DNA of 64,000 bases from Pelomonas sp039929605 (GCF_039929605.1 NZ_JBDSQX010000136.1:62001-126000); one strand, 5' to 3'; numbered from the stretch's first letter, positions 6,453 through 16,456 are shown. The notes: generated from the sequence alone by a model not told the origin. Numbers and translations: made by a program.

Positions 6453-9182
6453 TCAACCAAAAACAGCGAGCCACAACGACCGCACGGCATCACGGTGCAA
6501 AGCCAACGGAGCAGCGGCCAAGACATCCAACGCCGTCGACTGCTCATCCAACCTCGCCCTGTGCTGCACCCGCCGCAGCTCGCGGTAAGCCGTCGCTGCG
6601 GCGACCCCGACCCCCGCAGGCAGCAGCGCCAAGGTCTCTGCCATCAGCAGCAGCGCAATATTGCCGAGGTCGTCCTGCAGCTGCGGGTGCGTGGCCGAAT
6701 GCGCCAGCACCAACACCTGCACGGCGAACTCCACGTCCATCATGCCGCCCTCGCTGTGCTTCACATCGAAGAGGCCGTCTTTCACCGGCCGCGCCGCGCG
6801 CACCTTCTCGCGCATGGCCTGCACCTCGCGCCTGAGGGCCTCGGCATCACGCGGCGCCGTCAGCACCTGCCGCCTCACGGCTTCACAGCGCTCGGCCAGA
6901 TCCACGTCACCCGCACAGAAGCGTGCCCGCGTGATGGCCTGGTGCTCCCAGGTCCAGGCCGTGTTGCTGCCCCGGCCCGTTTGATAGGCCTCGAAGTGGC
7001 TCAGCGACGTGACCAGCAGGCCCGAGTTGCCGTTGGGCCGCAGCGCCGTGTCGATGTCGAACAGCTCGCCGGCCGCCGTGCGTAGCGTCAGCCAGTTGAT
7101 GAGGCGGCGCATGAAGGCGCCGTAGATCTCGGAGGCGTTCTCGTCGTCGTCGTCGAAGACGAACACCACGTCCAGGTCGCCACCGTAGCCCAGTTCCTTG
7201 CCGCCCAGCTTGCCGTAGGCGATGACGGCCAGGCGCGGCGTGGCGCGGTGCGCCTTGCCAAAGCGCGCCCAGGCCCAGTCGATGGCGATCTGCAGCACGG
7301 CGTCGGCCAGCAGTGAGAGGTCATCCGCCACCTGCTCCACCGTGATGCGGCCTTCGACGTCGCGCACCAGCGTGCGGAAGACTTCGGCGTGGTGGGCGCG
7401 GCGCAGCGTGTCGAGCAGGGCCTCTTCATCGGCCTGGCCACTGCGGGCCCAGCCCTTCTCGCGGTCACGCAGGTCGGCCAGGAAGGCCTCGCGGTCAAAG
7501 CGGGCCTGCAGCAGCAGCGGGTCGGCGAGTTCGTCGATGACGCCCGGGTGCTGCATCAGGTATCGCACCGGCCAACGTGCCAACCCCAGCAGGCGCAGCA
7601 ACCGCGCCTGCACGGCCGGGCGCTCGACGAGCATGGCCAGATAACTCTCGCGGCGCAGCAGCGGGTCGACCCAGTCGACAAAGCGCAGCGCCGCGTCCAG
7701 CGAACATTCCTCTGCCGCCACGGCCTGCGCCGCGCGGTGGAAGAGCTTGGCCAGCCGTTGGCGTGATTCCTCGCGCAGCGCCTGCACGCGCGGCGTCTCG
7801 GCCAGCGCGCGCACGGCCGTCGCCAGCGGCTCGGGCAGCCCTTGCAGGAAGTCCTCGCCGTCCACGGCCGGCTTTGGGCCGCCGCACTGGCCGCCCTTGC
7901 AGCCGCCCGGCGGCTTGCCGCCCTCGTGCAGCAGCGCGTCGAACTCCATCGCCACCAGCTCGCGCACCTCGCCGAGCTGCTCGAAGAGTTCACAAGTTTC
8001 CCGCGAGCACTTCAGGCCCAGCGAGGCGGCGATCCAGGCCAGGTCGGCGTCGGCCTGCGGCAGGCAATGCGTCTGCTGGTCGTCCAGGAACTGGATGCGG
8101 TGCTCGACGCGACGCAGGAAAACGTAGGCGTCGCTCAGGCGCTGCGCCGTCTCGGGCTTCATCAGCCCGCCGGCCGCCAGCTGGGCCAGCGCCTTGACGG
8201 TGGAGCGCGTGCGGATCTCGGGGAACTGGCCGCCGCGCACCACCTGCAGCAGCTGCACGGTGAACTCGATCTCGCGGATACCGCCGCGCGACAGCTTGAC
8301 GTCGTTGGCCCGCTCGGGCCGGCCGGCGGCGCGGGCCTTGGCCTCGCTGCGGATCTTGCCGTGCAGCTGCCGCAGGCCTTCGAAGACGCCGTAGTCCAGG
8401 TAGCGCCGGTAGACGAAGGGTGTGACGAGGTCGCGCAGCTGCAGCGTGCGCGGGTCGCCCGGCGCACCAAAGCCGGTGAGCGGCGCGACAACGCGGCTCT
8501 TCAGCCAGGCGAAGCGCTCCCACTCGCGGCCCTGCACGAGGAAATACTCCTCCAGCATGGCCAGGCTCACAGCCGGCGGGCCGCTCTTGCCATTGGGGCG
8601 CAGCGCCAGGTCGACGCGGAAGACCTGGCCGTCGTCGGTCACGTCGCCGATCAGCGCGTAAAGGCGCTTGGCGACGTTGGCGAAGTATTCGTGCGCACTG
8701 ATCGGCCGGCGGCCTTGGGTCTCGCCGTCGTCTTCGTAGACGTAGATGAGGTCGATGTCGGACGAGACATTCAGTTCGCGCGCGCCGAGCTTGCCCATGC
8801 CCAGCACCCAGAAGGCGATGTCGCCGCCCTCGGCATTGCGCGGCTCGCCGTGGATGGCATCCAGCTCGGCGCGGGCGGCGGTCAACGCCCGGTCCAGCGT
8901 GACTTCGGCGAGATGGGTCATGGCCAGCGTGACATCCGCCACGCCCGCGCCCTGTTCGATGTCCAGCACCGCCAGGCGCTCCAGCACCAGGTGGCGGGCC
9001 ACGCGCAGTGCGCTGGCGAGCGAGCGCTCAGGCCGGTCCGTGAGCAGATCGTCGATCAGCGCGCCGATGACGGCCCGGTCCGGCAGGCCCGCCGGCAGCC
9101 GGGACAGCTCCTCGGCATAGCGGCGGCGGATGCGCTGGACATAGCGGCTGTGTGCAGCAAAGACGGGAAACAGTGCGCTCAT
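6453..9182 (-). CDS. glnE: Bifunctional glutamine synthetase adenylyltransferase/adenylyl-removing enzyme
   Basis: GlnE adds AMP to, and removes it from, glutamine synthetase in response to PII. The 909-residue length fits the family. Two nucleotidyltransferase halves are visible: the first around residues 125-300 (GMGKLGARELNVSSDIDLI, then LRPNGKSGPPAVSLAMLEEY) and the second around 665-760 (YGKLGGKELGYGGDLDVVF, then LRPNGNSGLLVTSLSHFEAY). In E. coli the first half de-adenylylates and the second adenylylates. A Gly/Cys-rich insert (PPGGCKGGQCGGPKP) lies near residue 430 in the linker and could bind metal; I infer this only from composition. The gene diverges from yhdP with a 72-bp gap, and its stop adjoins the inverted-repeat element. 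Confidence 0.97.
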   Translation of the reverse strand: MSALFPVFAAHSRYVQRIRRRYAEELSRLPAGLPDRAVIGALIDDLLTDRPERSLASALRVARHLVLERLAVLDIEQGAGVADVTLAMTHLAEVTLDRALTAARAELDAIHGEPRNAEGGDIAFWVLGMGKLGARELNVSSDIDLIYVYEDDGETQGRRPISAHEYFANVAKRLYALIGDVTDDGQVFRVDLALRPNGKSGPPAVSLAMLEEYFLVQGREWERFAWLKSRVVAPLTGFGAPGDPRTLQLRDLVTPFVYRRYLDYGVFEGLRQLHGKIRSEAKARAAGRPERANDVKLSRGGIREIEFTVQLLQVVRGGQFPEIRTRSTVKALAQLAAGGLMKPETAQRLSDAYVFLRRVEHRIQFLDDQQTHCLPQADADLAWIAASLGLKCSRETCELFEQLGEVRELVAMEFDALLHEGGKPPGGCKGGQCGGPKPAVDGEDFLQGLPEPLATAVRALAETPRVQALREESRQRLAKLFHRAAQAVAAEECSLDAALRFVDWVDPLLRRESYLAMLVERPAVQARLLRLLGLARWPVRYLMQHPGVIDELADPLLLQARFDREAFLADLRDREKGWARSGQADEEALLDTLRRAHHAEVFRTLVRDVEGRITVEQVADDLSLLADAVLQIAIDWAWARFGKAHRATPRLAVIAYGKLGGKELGYGGDLDVVFVFDDDDENASEIYGAFMRRLINWLTLRTAAGELFDIDTALRPNGNSGLLVTSLSHFEAYQTGRGSNTAWTWEHQAITRARFCAGDVDLAERCEAVRRQVLTAPRDAEALRREVQAMREKVRAARPVKDGLFDVKHSEGGMMDVEFAVQVLVLAHSATHPQLQDDLGNIALLLMAETLALLPAGVGVAAATAYRELRRVQHRARLDEQSTALDVLAAAPLALHRDAVRSLWLAVFG

Positions 9183-9254
9183 ATCCCTGTGCTAGATTGG
9201 CCGCCGGCCGGTTCCTACGCGCCTTCTCAAGCGCAAGCGGCAACGCTGAACAAC

Positions 9255-12200
9255 GTGTCTGACTACTTCTCGGCCGCTCTCCATCACTGCACCCGCGCCA
9301 CGCGCTGGCCTTTGCGCCTCTGCTGGCGGGCTCTGCGCTGGGCGCTGTTGCTGCTGGCCCTGCTGTGGGGCTTGGGCGTGGTGGCTTGGAGCGTGTTGCA
9401 CTGGGCCATTCTCCCGCACGCCAATGAATGGCGCCCCTGGCTGGAAAAGGAAGCCTCAAAGGCCCTGGGGGTAGAGCTGCGCATCGGCAGCATCACGGTC
9501 GAATCCGGTGGCTGGATGCCCCGCATGGAGCTGGGCGACGTGCGTGTGCTGGACGCAAACGGCCATCCGGCGCTGACGCTGCCGCGCGTCACGGCGGTGC
9601 TGTCGGCGCAGTCGCTGGTCGTGCTGCAGCCGCGCTTCTCGCAGTTGCTGGTGGACGCCCCCGAACTCGTCATCCGCCGCGACGCCAGCGGCCGCATCTT
9701 CATCGGCGGCCTGGGCCTGGACGAGGCCGAGCGCACCGACGCCGGCACCACCGACGCCGGCCTGGACTGGCTGTTCAGCCAACCCGAGCTGGCCATCATC
9801 AAGGGCCGCGTGCGCTGGGTGGACGAAAAGCGCGCCGACGCGCGGCCGCTGGAGCTGTCCGACCTCAACTTCATCATGCGCAACGGCCTGCGCCGCCACC
9901 AGCTGCGCCTGGACGCGACGCCGCCGGCCGACTGGGGACAGCGCTTCACGCTGCGCGGCCAGTTCACGCAGAGCGTGCTGAAGCGGCCCGCCGAGTTCCA
10001 GCACTGGAGCGGCGAGCTCTACGCCGAGCTGCCGCGCGCCGACCTGAGCCAGCTGCGCCGCCACGTGGACCTGCCCTTCCAGCTCAGCGAAGGCGACGGC
10101 GCCGTGCGCGTCTGGGGCCAGATCAAGGACGGCGAGCCGGTCAGCGCGACGCTGGACCTGGCCCTGCGCGCCGTGCGCCTGAAGGTGCTCGAATCCGCGC
10201 CCGACCTGGACCTGGATCACATCGAAGGCCGGTTGAACCTGGCGCGCAGCCAGGGTGCCCTGAGCCTGCAGGCCCACCAGCTCGGCTTCGTCAGCGGCGA
10301 CGGTGTCGCCTGGCCGCGCTCGGACTGGGGCGTGTCGCTGCAGCTCGGCAAGAACGATGAAGTGCTGGGCGGCGAGGTCAACGCCCAGCGCCTGGACTTC
10401 GCGCTGATGGCGCAGATCGCGCAGCGCCTGCCGCTGGGCGAGCGCGCCCACGAGCTGCTGGCCGAGCTGGAGCCGCGCGGCGTGCTGACAGCGCTCTCCG
10501 GCCAATGGCAGGGCGCGCTGGACGCACCGCGCAGCTACCGCGTCAAGGCGCAGCTGGACGGCCTGGCCCTGGCCGCCAAACGCAGCGAGCAGGAAGGCCA
10601 CCTCGGCCGCCCCGGCCTGCGCGGTGCCAGCCTGGCGCTGGACGCCAGCGAGCGTGGCGGCTCGGCCAGGCTGGCCGTGCACGACGGCGAGGTCGAGCTG
10701 CCCGGGCTGTTCGAGGACTCTCGGCTGCCGATCACGCGGCTGTCCACCCAGCTGACGTGGCTGTTGCCCCAAGCCCCGTCACCAGCCCCGCCCCAAGCCC
10801 AAGCCACGGCCAAGACGCCCGGCCACGTCGAGCTCCGCCTGCGCGATCTGCAGCTGCAGACACCCGACCTGAGCGGCGAGTTCGACGTGACGTGGAAGCG
10901 CCCGGCCGGCGCCACCACGCCGGGCTTCCTGGACCTGACCGGCCGGGTCGCCCAGCGCGTGGACGCGACGCGCGTGGCCCGCTACATCCCCGTGAGCCTG
11001 CCCAACACGCGCAGCTACATCGCGCGCGCACTGCTGGCCGGCGAGGCGCGCAACACCCATGTGCGCATCAAGGGCGAGCTGGCGGACTTTCCTTTTGATG
11101 CGCCGAAGTCAGGCGGCATCTTCCGCGTCTCCACACAGGCACAGGGCGTGCGGCTGGCTTACGTGCCACCCAGCGATGTCGGGACGAACTGGCCGGTCAT
11201 GGAAGGCGTGGATGCCGAGGTCATCTTCGAGCGCGGCGGCATGCAGATCAAGGACGGCCGTGCCAAGGTGCTGGGCTATGAGCTGAGCGGCGTCAACGGC
11301 GGCATCAAGGACCTGCACCATGGCCGCGTGCTGGCGCTGGACGGCGCCGGCCGCGGTGCCGGCACCGACCTGCTGAACTTCGTGCGCGCCTCGCCGCTGG
11401 ACGAATGGCTGGGCCACGCGCTGAGCACCACGGCCGCCCAAGGGCCGGTGGCCCTCAAGCTGGGCTTGAGCATCCCGCTGGACGACACCCCGCAGACGGC
11501 GGTCAAGGGCCAGCTGCAACTCGGCGGCGTGGACCTGCGGCTGCGGCCCGAACTGCCCGCCCTGGGCGGCGCGCGCGGCCGCATCGACTTCGACCGCAAA
11601 GGCCTGCAGCTGGCCGGCATGACGGCGCGGCTGCTGGGCGGCGATGCCGGCATCGAGGGCGGCACCCAGCGCGATGGCAGCATGCGCTTTGCCGTGCAGG
11701 GCCAGGCCACCGCCGAGGGCCTGCGCCGTACCACCGAGCTGGGCGCCGTGGCGCGTCTGGCGCAGGCCGCCAGCGGGCAAACGGCCTACCGCTTCCAGCT
11801 CGCCGTGGGCAAGGAAGGTCAGCCAGAGCTGAGCGTGTCCAGCAACCTGCAAGGCCTGGCGCTGGACCTGCCCGCGCCGGCGCGCAAGGAGGCCGACACC
11901 GTGCTGCCGCTGCGCCTGCTGATCTCGCCCACCGGCGCCGGCCGCGACGAGATCCGCCTGGAGGTGGGCACGGCTGCCGCGCCGCTTCTGCAGGCGCAGC
12001 TGCAGCGCGACGTGTCCGGCCCGACCTCGCAGGTGCTGCGCGCCGCGCTGGCCGTGCAGGAGAAGCTGCCCGCGCTGCCCGCTGCCGGCGTGCTGCTGCA
12101 GGCCAATGTGGCAACGCTGGACCTGGACGCCTGGCAGGACCGGCTGAGTTCACTGGCCGGCAGTGGTGGCGAAGGCAGCGAGGGTGGCGACGGCCTGGGC

Positions 12201-13310
12201 CTGCTGCCCAGCCAGATCGCGCTGCGCAGCCAGGCCCTCAAGGTGGGCGGCCGCCAGCTGGGCCGCGTGTCTGCCGTCGTCGCGCGCGACGGCAACAACT
12301 GGCGCCTCAACATCGATGCCGAGCAGCTGACCGGGCGCATCGAGTTGAAGGGCGTCAAGGGCGGCCACATCGACGCCGTGCAGGCGCGGCTGACGCGGCT
12401 GTCGCTGCCGCGCTCCGAAGTCGATTCGGTCAATGAGCTGATGGACCCGGGCAAGGCCACGGCCAGCAGCAGCCCGCTGCCGTCGCTGGACATCGAGGTG
12501 GACGACTTCGAGCTGCGCGGCAAGCGCATGGGTCGCCTGGAGGTGCTGGCCCAGGCGCCCGCCGCCGCGCGCGACTGGCAACTTGAGAAGCTGCAGATCG
12601 TGTCGCCCGACGCGACGCTGAGCGCCAGTGGCCGCTGGGCCGGGCGCCGCACCGAGCTCGACTGGAAGCTCGACGTGCACGACGCCGGCAAGCTGCTGGA
12701 GCGCCTGGGCCAGGGCCAGAAGGACAGCCCGGTGCTGCGCGGCGGCAAGGGCGTGCTGGCCGGCCAGGTGGGCTGGGACGGCTCGCCGCTGGCGCCGCAG
12801 TACGCCAGCATGGCCGGCGCGCTCAACATCCAGCTCGACAGCGGCACCTTCCTGAAGGTGGAACCGGGCGTTGGCCGGCTGCTCGGCGTGCTGAGCCTGC
12901 AGTCGCTGCCGCGCCGGCTGCTGCTGGACTTCCGCGACGTCTTCGCCGAAGGCTTCACCTTCGACGGCGTGAGCGGCGACGTGAAGATCGCTGCCGGCGT
13001 GGCGCGCAGCGACAACATCCGCATCCGCGGCCTGCAGGCGGCCGTGCTGGTGGACGGCAGCACCGACCTGGCGGCCGAGACGCAGAAGCTGCGCGTCGTC
13101 GTCGTGCCCGAGGTGTCGGCCGGCGGCGCCTCGCTGGCTTACGCGGCCATCAACCCGGCGATCGCGCTGGGCGCCTTCCTGGCGCAGATGATCCTGAGCC
13201 GCCCGATGGCCGCAGCCAACACGCGCGAGTTCCACATCACCGGCACCTGGGACGACCCCAAGGTGGAGAAGGTGGCAGGGCCGGCCAAGGCCGCTAGCGC
13301 GGTGAATTGA
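9255..13310 (+). CDS. yhdP: YhdP family protein (AsmA-like, envelope lipid transport)
   Basis: A 1351-residue protein with one N-terminal membrane anchor (about 25-50: WALLLLALLWGLGVVAWSVL) and a very long periplasmic beta-rich body, the layout of the TIGR02099/YhdP family. In E. coli YhdP is one of the AsmA-like bridges that carry phospholipids to the outer membrane. The C-terminal AsmA-like part has the hallmark LLGVLSLQSLPRRLLLDFRDVF followed by FDGVSGDVKIAAGVARSDN. The frame extends upstream for more than 1.4 kb antisense to glnE; the GTG at 9255 gives MSDYFSAALHH just before the membrane segment and is the sensible start. The gene ends at repeat copy C. Order glnE-yhdP-nitrilase is common in Burkholderiales. 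Confidence 0.93.
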   Translation: MSDYFSAALHHCTRATRWPLRLCWRALRWALLLLALLWGLGVVAWSVLHWAILPHANEWRPWLEKEASKALGVELRIGSITVESGGWMPRMELGDVRVLDANGHPALTLPRVTAVLSAQSLVVLQPRFSQLLVDAPELVIRRDASGRIFIGGLGLDEAERTDAGTTDAGLDWLFSQPELAIIKGRVRWVDEKRADARPLELSDLNFIMRNGLRRHQLRLDATPPADWGQRFTLRGQFTQSVLKRPAEFQHWSGELYAELPRADLSQLRRHVDLPFQLSEGDGAVRVWGQIKDGEPVSATLDLALRAVRLKVLESAPDLDLDHIEGRLNLARSQGALSLQAHQLGFVSGDGVAWPRSDWGVSLQLGKNDEVLGGEVNAQRLDFALMAQIAQRLPLGERAHELLAELEPRGVLTALSGQWQGALDAPRSYRVKAQLDGLALAAKRSEQEGHLGRPGLRGASLALDASERGGSARLAVHDGEVELPGLFEDSRLPITRLSTQLTWLLPQAPSPAPPQAQATAKTPGHVELRLRDLQLQTPDLSGEFDVTWKRPAGATTPGFLDLTGRVAQRVDATRVARYIPVSLPNTRSYIARALLAGEARNTHVRIKGELADFPFDAPKSGGIFRVSTQAQGVRLAYVPPSDVGTNWPVMEGVDAEVIFERGGMQIKDGRAKVLGYELSGVNGGIKDLHHGRVLALDGAGRGAGTDLLNFVRASPLDEWLGHALSTTAAQGPVALKLGLSIPLDDTPQTAVKGQLQLGGVDLRLRPELPALGGARGRIDFDRKGLQLAGMTARLLGGDAGIEGGTQRDGSMRFAVQGQATAEGLRRTTELGAVARLAQAASGQTAYRFQLAVGKEGQPELSVSSNLQGLALDLPAPARKEADTVLPLRLLISPTGAGRDEIRLEVGTAAAPLLQAQLQRDVSGPTSQVLRAALAVQEKLPALPAAGVLLQANVATLDLDAWQDRLSSLAGSGGEGSEGGDGLGLLPSQIALRSQALKVGGRQLGRVSAVVARDGNNWRLNIDAEQLTGRIELKGVKGGHIDAVQARLTRLSLPRSEVDSVNELMDPGKATASSSPLPSLDIEVDDFELRGKRMGRLEVLAQAPAAARDWQLEKLQIVSPDATLSASGRWAGRRTELDWKLDVHDAGKLLERLGQGQKDSPVLRGGKGVLAGQVGWDGSPLAPQYASMAGALNIQLDSGTFLKVEPGVGRLLGVLSLQSLPRRLLLDFRDVFAEGFTFDGVSGDVKIAAGVARSDNIRIRGLQAAVLVDGSTDLAAETQKLRVVVVPEVSAGGASLAYAAINPAIALGAFLAQMILSRPMAAANTREFHITGTWDDPKVEKVAGPAKAASAVN

Positions 13311-13460
13311 GAGCCCCTCGCCCAGTCGCGCGGCGCTGCACGCGCAGCGCGCCTGGTCGGTCTCCCGTGGGGACGGCGATGCGTGCCGGATCAACCGACA
13401 CGCACATCGCCAGACGGGCCGGCTTGGGGCGGCCCGGCGCTCGGCCCAAATACATGCGGG
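13311..13460 (+). repeat. Post-stop structured intergenic repeat, copy C
   Basis: Same element as copies A and B, here in plus orientation: GCCCCTCGCC begins 4 nt after the yhdP TGA. The central hairpin has a different stem sequence (GGCGATG with CCGGCACGC / GCGTGTCGG around a short loop) yet still pairs, including one G-U. The distal block, GGGCCGGCTTGGGGCGGCCC then GGCGCTCGGCCC, matches the other copies closely. It separates yhdP from a convergent gene. Confidence 0.75.
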
Positions 13461-13481
13461 CGCCGCTCAGCGCTGCGAGGC

Positions 13482-14309
13482 TTACAACGCGCGCAACTGC
13501 AGCCGCAGCCCGGTGTAGCCACGCAGTTGCGCCAGCGCCGTCTTCAACCCCGGCTCGGCCATGAAGAGGGCGTCGAAGCTGCCGTCGGCCACGGCCAGCG
13601 CCAGGCCGCGCTGCAGCCGCTCGGCCAACTGCGGCCGGTTGCGCGCGACGAAGAAGTACAGCGGCTGCCGGTACTGCAACGCCAGCCCCGGCAGCTCGAC
13701 CAAGCCCAGCTCGGGATGCTTCACCACCTCGATGTCGATCTCCTCACGAGTGCGCGGGATGAAGTCGAAGCGGCCGGCCTTGAGCATGCGGAACAGCGCG
13801 TCAAACTTGGGCGTCGTTTCCACCGTGAAGCCGTTGGTTCGCAGGATCTGAGCGTCGCTCCAGTAGGTGCCGGCACCGGCACGCAGGCGGCGCAGCGCGT
13901 CCAGCGTTCGCAACTCGCGCAGCGCGGGCAAGTCGGCCGACCGCACCAGCAGGAAGCGCAGCTCGTTCGTGCCCTTGAGCAGGTTGAAGCGCACCGGCAG
14001 CGCCTGGGCCTCGCGATCGGGTGTCGTGGTGCTCCACAGCAGGTCCAGCTGGCCGTCCGCCAGCATCTGGCGCAGGCGCTCGCGCGGCAGGTCGACTGCC
14101 GAGTGGATCAGCGTCGGGGGATGTTCGCCGTCGCTCGTCTTGCTCAGCGCGAGCTTCAACACCTCGATGAAGAACTGGCCATGCGCGCTGTAGGCGTTGG
14201 GGTCGGGCAGGCGCAGCGTCAGCGACGAGCCGGCGCCACGGGCCGACGACAGCGCGGCCGCGAGGGGAAGCGCCAGCACATGGCGCCGCAGGCAAGAAGA
14301 GGTCGGCAT
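13482..14309 (-). CDS. Periplasmic solute-binding-like protein (transporter substrate-binding fold)
   Basis: A 275-residue exported protein. Residues 1-26 form a signal peptide (RRHVLALPLAAALSSARGAG). The rest has the layout of family-3 periplasmic binding proteins: an early strand (LTLRLPDPNAYSAHG), a QMLADGQLDLLWSTTTPDRE segment that matches the usual 'G..D....' lobe signature, a hinge region, and a LKAGRFDFIPRTREEIDI block. No ABC permease genes are nearby, so this may be an orphan binding protein or a sensor-like paralogue. The frame runs further upstream to 14585 but that part is antisense to the nitrilase; MPTSSCLRR at 14309 provides a proper signal. It diverges from the nitrilase gene with a 93-bp gap. 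Confidence 0.82.
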   Translation of the reverse strand: MPTSSCLRRHVLALPLAAALSSARGAGSSLTLRLPDPNAYSAHGQFFIEVLKLALSKTSDGEHPPTLIHSAVDLPRERLRQMLADGQLDLLWSTTTPDREAQALPVRFNLLKGTNELRFLLVRSADLPALRELRTLDALRRLRAGAGTYWSDAQILRTNGFTVETTPKFDALFRMLKAGRFDFIPRTREEIDIEVVKHPELGLVELPGLALQYRQPLYFFVARNRPQLAERLQRGLALAVADGSFDALFMAEPGLKTALAQLRGYTGLRLQLRAL

Positions 14310-14389
14310 GGAACGCTGATTCTGAGCCCGGGCGCGCCCCGGCGTCGTGACTTCCGTCGCTTTGCCAACGCTGTCAGCGCGCTCGGCGC

Positions 14390-14395
14390 TAGCAT
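14390..14395 (+). promoter_or_regulatory. Candidate -10 box (TAGCAT) for the nitrilase gene
   Basis: TAGCAT ends 7 nt before the ATG at 14403, with no Shine-Dalgarno between. This matches the arrangement in front of the FAD oxidoreductase (3470) and suggests a leaderless or very short-leader transcript. No convincing -35 at 17-bp spacing was seen. Confidence 0.35.
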
Positions 14396-14402
14396 CCCCG
14401 TC

Positions 14403-15197
14403 ATGAAAATAGCCGCCCTCCAGATGGTGTCCGGCCCCGACCTGGGCGCCAACCTCATTGCCGGGAGCGAGTTGCTCGAATCGGCCGCCGCCCAGGGCGC
14501 CCACCTGGCCGCCCTGCCCGAATATTTCTGCCTGATGGGCCACCAGGACAGCGACAAGCTGGCCATCGCCGAGGAGCTGGGCCACGGCCCCATCCAGGCC
14601 ATGCTGTCACGCGCCGCGCGGGAGCTGAGGCTGTGGATCATCGGCGGCACGCTGCCGATCAAGGCGGAGCAGCCCGGCCGCGTGCGCAACACGACGCTGG
14701 TGTTCTCGCCCACCGGCGAGGTCGTTGCGCGCTACGACAAGATCCATTTGTTCGCCTACGACAACGGCCGCGAGAGCTATGACGAAGCGCGCGTGCTGGA
14801 GGCGGGCAGCCAGCCCGCCACATTCGATGCGGATGGCATACGCACGGGCCTGTCGGTCTGCTACGACCTGCGCTTCCCCGAGCTCTACCGCAGCTACAAC
14901 CCCTGCGAGCTGATCGCCGTGCCGGCCGCCTTCACCTACACGACGGGCGAGAAGCACTGGGAGCTGCTGCTGCGTGCCCGCGCGGTGGAGAACCAGTGCT
15001 ACGTCATCGCGCCGGCCCAGGGCGGCAAGCACGAGAACGGCCGCCGCACCTGGGGCCACAGCATGATCGTCGACCCCTGGGGCGAGGTGCTCGCCGTGCT
15101 GCCCGAGGGCGAAGGCGTCGTCGTTGCCGACATCGACCCGGCGCGCCTGGCCCAGGTGCGCCAGCAGCTGCCCGCGCTCGCGCACCGCAAGCTGTGA
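14403..15197 (+). CDS. Carbon-nitrogen hydrolase (nitrilase superfamily, Nit1-like)
   Basis: A 264-residue cytoplasmic amidase of the nitrilase superfamily. The Glu-Lys-Cys triad is visible: Glu in LPEYF near residue 40, Lys in RYDKIHLF near 115, Cys in SVCYDLRFPELYR near 152. Length and motif spacing match the Nit1/deaminated-glutathione amidase group, which hydrolyses deaminated glutathione made by transaminase side reactions; that assignment is by family resemblance. The start ATG at 14403 begins at the first beta strand (MKIAALQMVSG). Its TGA overlaps the GTG start of the MFS transporter (GTGA), so the two are translationally coupled. Confidence 0.9.
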   Translation: MKIAALQMVSGPDLGANLIAGSELLESAAAQGAHLAALPEYFCLMGHQDSDKLAIAEELGHGPIQAMLSRAARELRLWIIGGTLPIKAEQPGRVRNTTLVFSPTGEVVARYDKIHLFAYDNGRESYDEARVLEAGSQPATFDADGIRTGLSVCYDLRFPELYRSYNPCELIAVPAAFTYTTGEKHWELLLRARAVENQCYVIAPAQGGKHENGRRTWGHSMIVDPWGEVLAVLPEGEGVVVADIDPARLAQVRQQLPALAHRKL

Positions 15198-16456
15198 CAG
15201 CCGCTCTTCAGCCGCCTCGCGGCACGGCCTGGCTCATCGGCGCCCTGGTGGCGGCCGCGCTGTTCGGCAACTACTACGTCTACGACTCCATCGGCCCGGT
15301 GGCCGACCTGCTGCAGCAGCAGCGCGGCTTCAGCGACAGCCAGGTGGGCCTGCTGAACGCCATCTACAGCCTGCCCAACATCGTGCTCATCCTCGTGGGC
15401 GGCGTGCTGGTGGACCGCTTCGGCGCGGCGCGCATGACCTTGGTGACCGCCGCCATCTGCCTGGCCGGCGCGCTGCTGACGGCGTTCAGCCCGAACTTCA
15501 CCGGCATGGCGGCCGGCCGGCTGCTGTTTGGCATCGGCGCGGAGACCTTCAGCATCGCCACGCTCGCGGCCATTGCCGACTACTTCGGCGGCCGCAGCCT
15601 CGCCTTGGCGATGGGGCTGGCGCTGGCCATCGGCCGCCTCGGGTCGTTCAGCGCCGACATGTCGCCGACGTGGTTCGCCGCCGCGTACGCGCAGACCTGG
15701 CAGCAGCCGCTCATCATCGCGGCGGCCATCGCGGCGACGTCATTCGCCGCGTCGGTCGTCTACTGGCGCGTCGACCGACGCCCGCGCGAGGCCGGGCTGC
15801 TACCGACAGGCCGCACGGCGGAAAAGCTGGCGTGGCGCGACCTGCTGCACTTCGGCCGCGCCTACTGGTATCTGCTGGCGCTGTGCGTGCTGTGGTACTC
15901 GGTGATCCTGGCGTTTCGCAGCACCTTCTCGATCAAGTATTTCCAGCATGTCCACGGGCTGGATCTGGCCACCGCCGGGCAGATGAACAGTTATGTCTTC
16001 CTGGCCGCCGTGTTCGCCACGCCCGCCTTCGGCTGGCTGTGCGACCGCTTCAACCGCTACGCGCCCTTCCTGGCCTTTGGCGCGCTGCTGCTGCCAGTGG
16101 CGCTGGCCGTCATGGCGCTGACGCACTGGAGCCTGTGGGTGTCGACGGCGTTGATCGGCGTCAGCTACTCGCTGGTGCCGGCCGTCATGTGGCCGCTGGC
16201 CAGCCGGCTGGTGGCGCCGAGCCGCTTCGGCACCGCCATCGGCCTGATGTGGGTGGCACAGAACGCCGGCATCAGCGGCGCCAACCTCGTGGCTGGCTGG
16301 CTGAACGACCGCGCCGGCGCCAGCGCGGCCAACCCGGCGGGCTATGCGCCGATGATGGAGTTCTTCGGCATCGCCAGCATGCTGGGCCTGCTGTGCGCGC
16401 TGGCGCTGTGGCTGACGGCCGGGCGCCGCAGCCACGAGAAAACAGTCAGGGTCTGA
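15194..16456 (+). CDS. MFS transporter
   Basis: A 420-residue major facilitator with twelve predicted membrane helices. The MFS loop motif between helices 2 and 3 appears as GGVLVDRFGAARM, and the second-half equivalent as FGWLCDRFNRYAPF. The start is a GTG at 15194 that overlaps the nitrilase stop by 4 nt; this gives MTAALQPPRGTAWLIG just before helix 1. The charged central loop (about 185-210) is normal. Coupling with a nitrilase-type amidase suggests the exported or imported compound could be an amide or its acid product, but this is inference. The last 11 bp overlap the convergent lipoprotein gene. Confidence 0.92.
   Translation: MTAALQPPRGTAWLIGALVAAALFGNYYVYDSIGPVADLLQQQRGFSDSQVGLLNAIYSLPNIVLILVGGVLVDRFGAARMTLVTAAICLAGALLTAFSPNFTGMAAGRLLFGIGAETFSIATLAAIADYFGGRSLALAMGLALAIGRLGSFSADMSPTWFAAAYAQTWQQPLIIAAAIAATSFAASVVYWRVDRRPREAGLLPTGRTAEKLAWRDLLHFGRAYWYLLALCVLWYSVILAFRSTFSIKYFQHVHGLDLATAGQMNSYVFLAAVFATPAFGWLCDRFNRYAPFLAFGALLLPVALAVMALTHWSLWVSTALIGVSYSLVPAVMWPLASRLVAPSRFGTAIGLMWVAQNAGISGANLVAGWLNDRAGASAANPAGYAPMMEFFGIASMLGLLCALALWLTAGRRSHEKTVRV

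Noticed and set aside
6005..6547. 180-codon frame across the inverted-repeat element
   Set aside because: It spans repeat ends and the glnE 3' end; composition follows the repeat, not a protein family.
7842..9254. Open frame antisense to glnE, in frame with yhdP
   Set aside because: High-GC codon structure of glnE keeps the opposite frame open; the yhdP signal anchor starts at 9255 and the extension has no domain.
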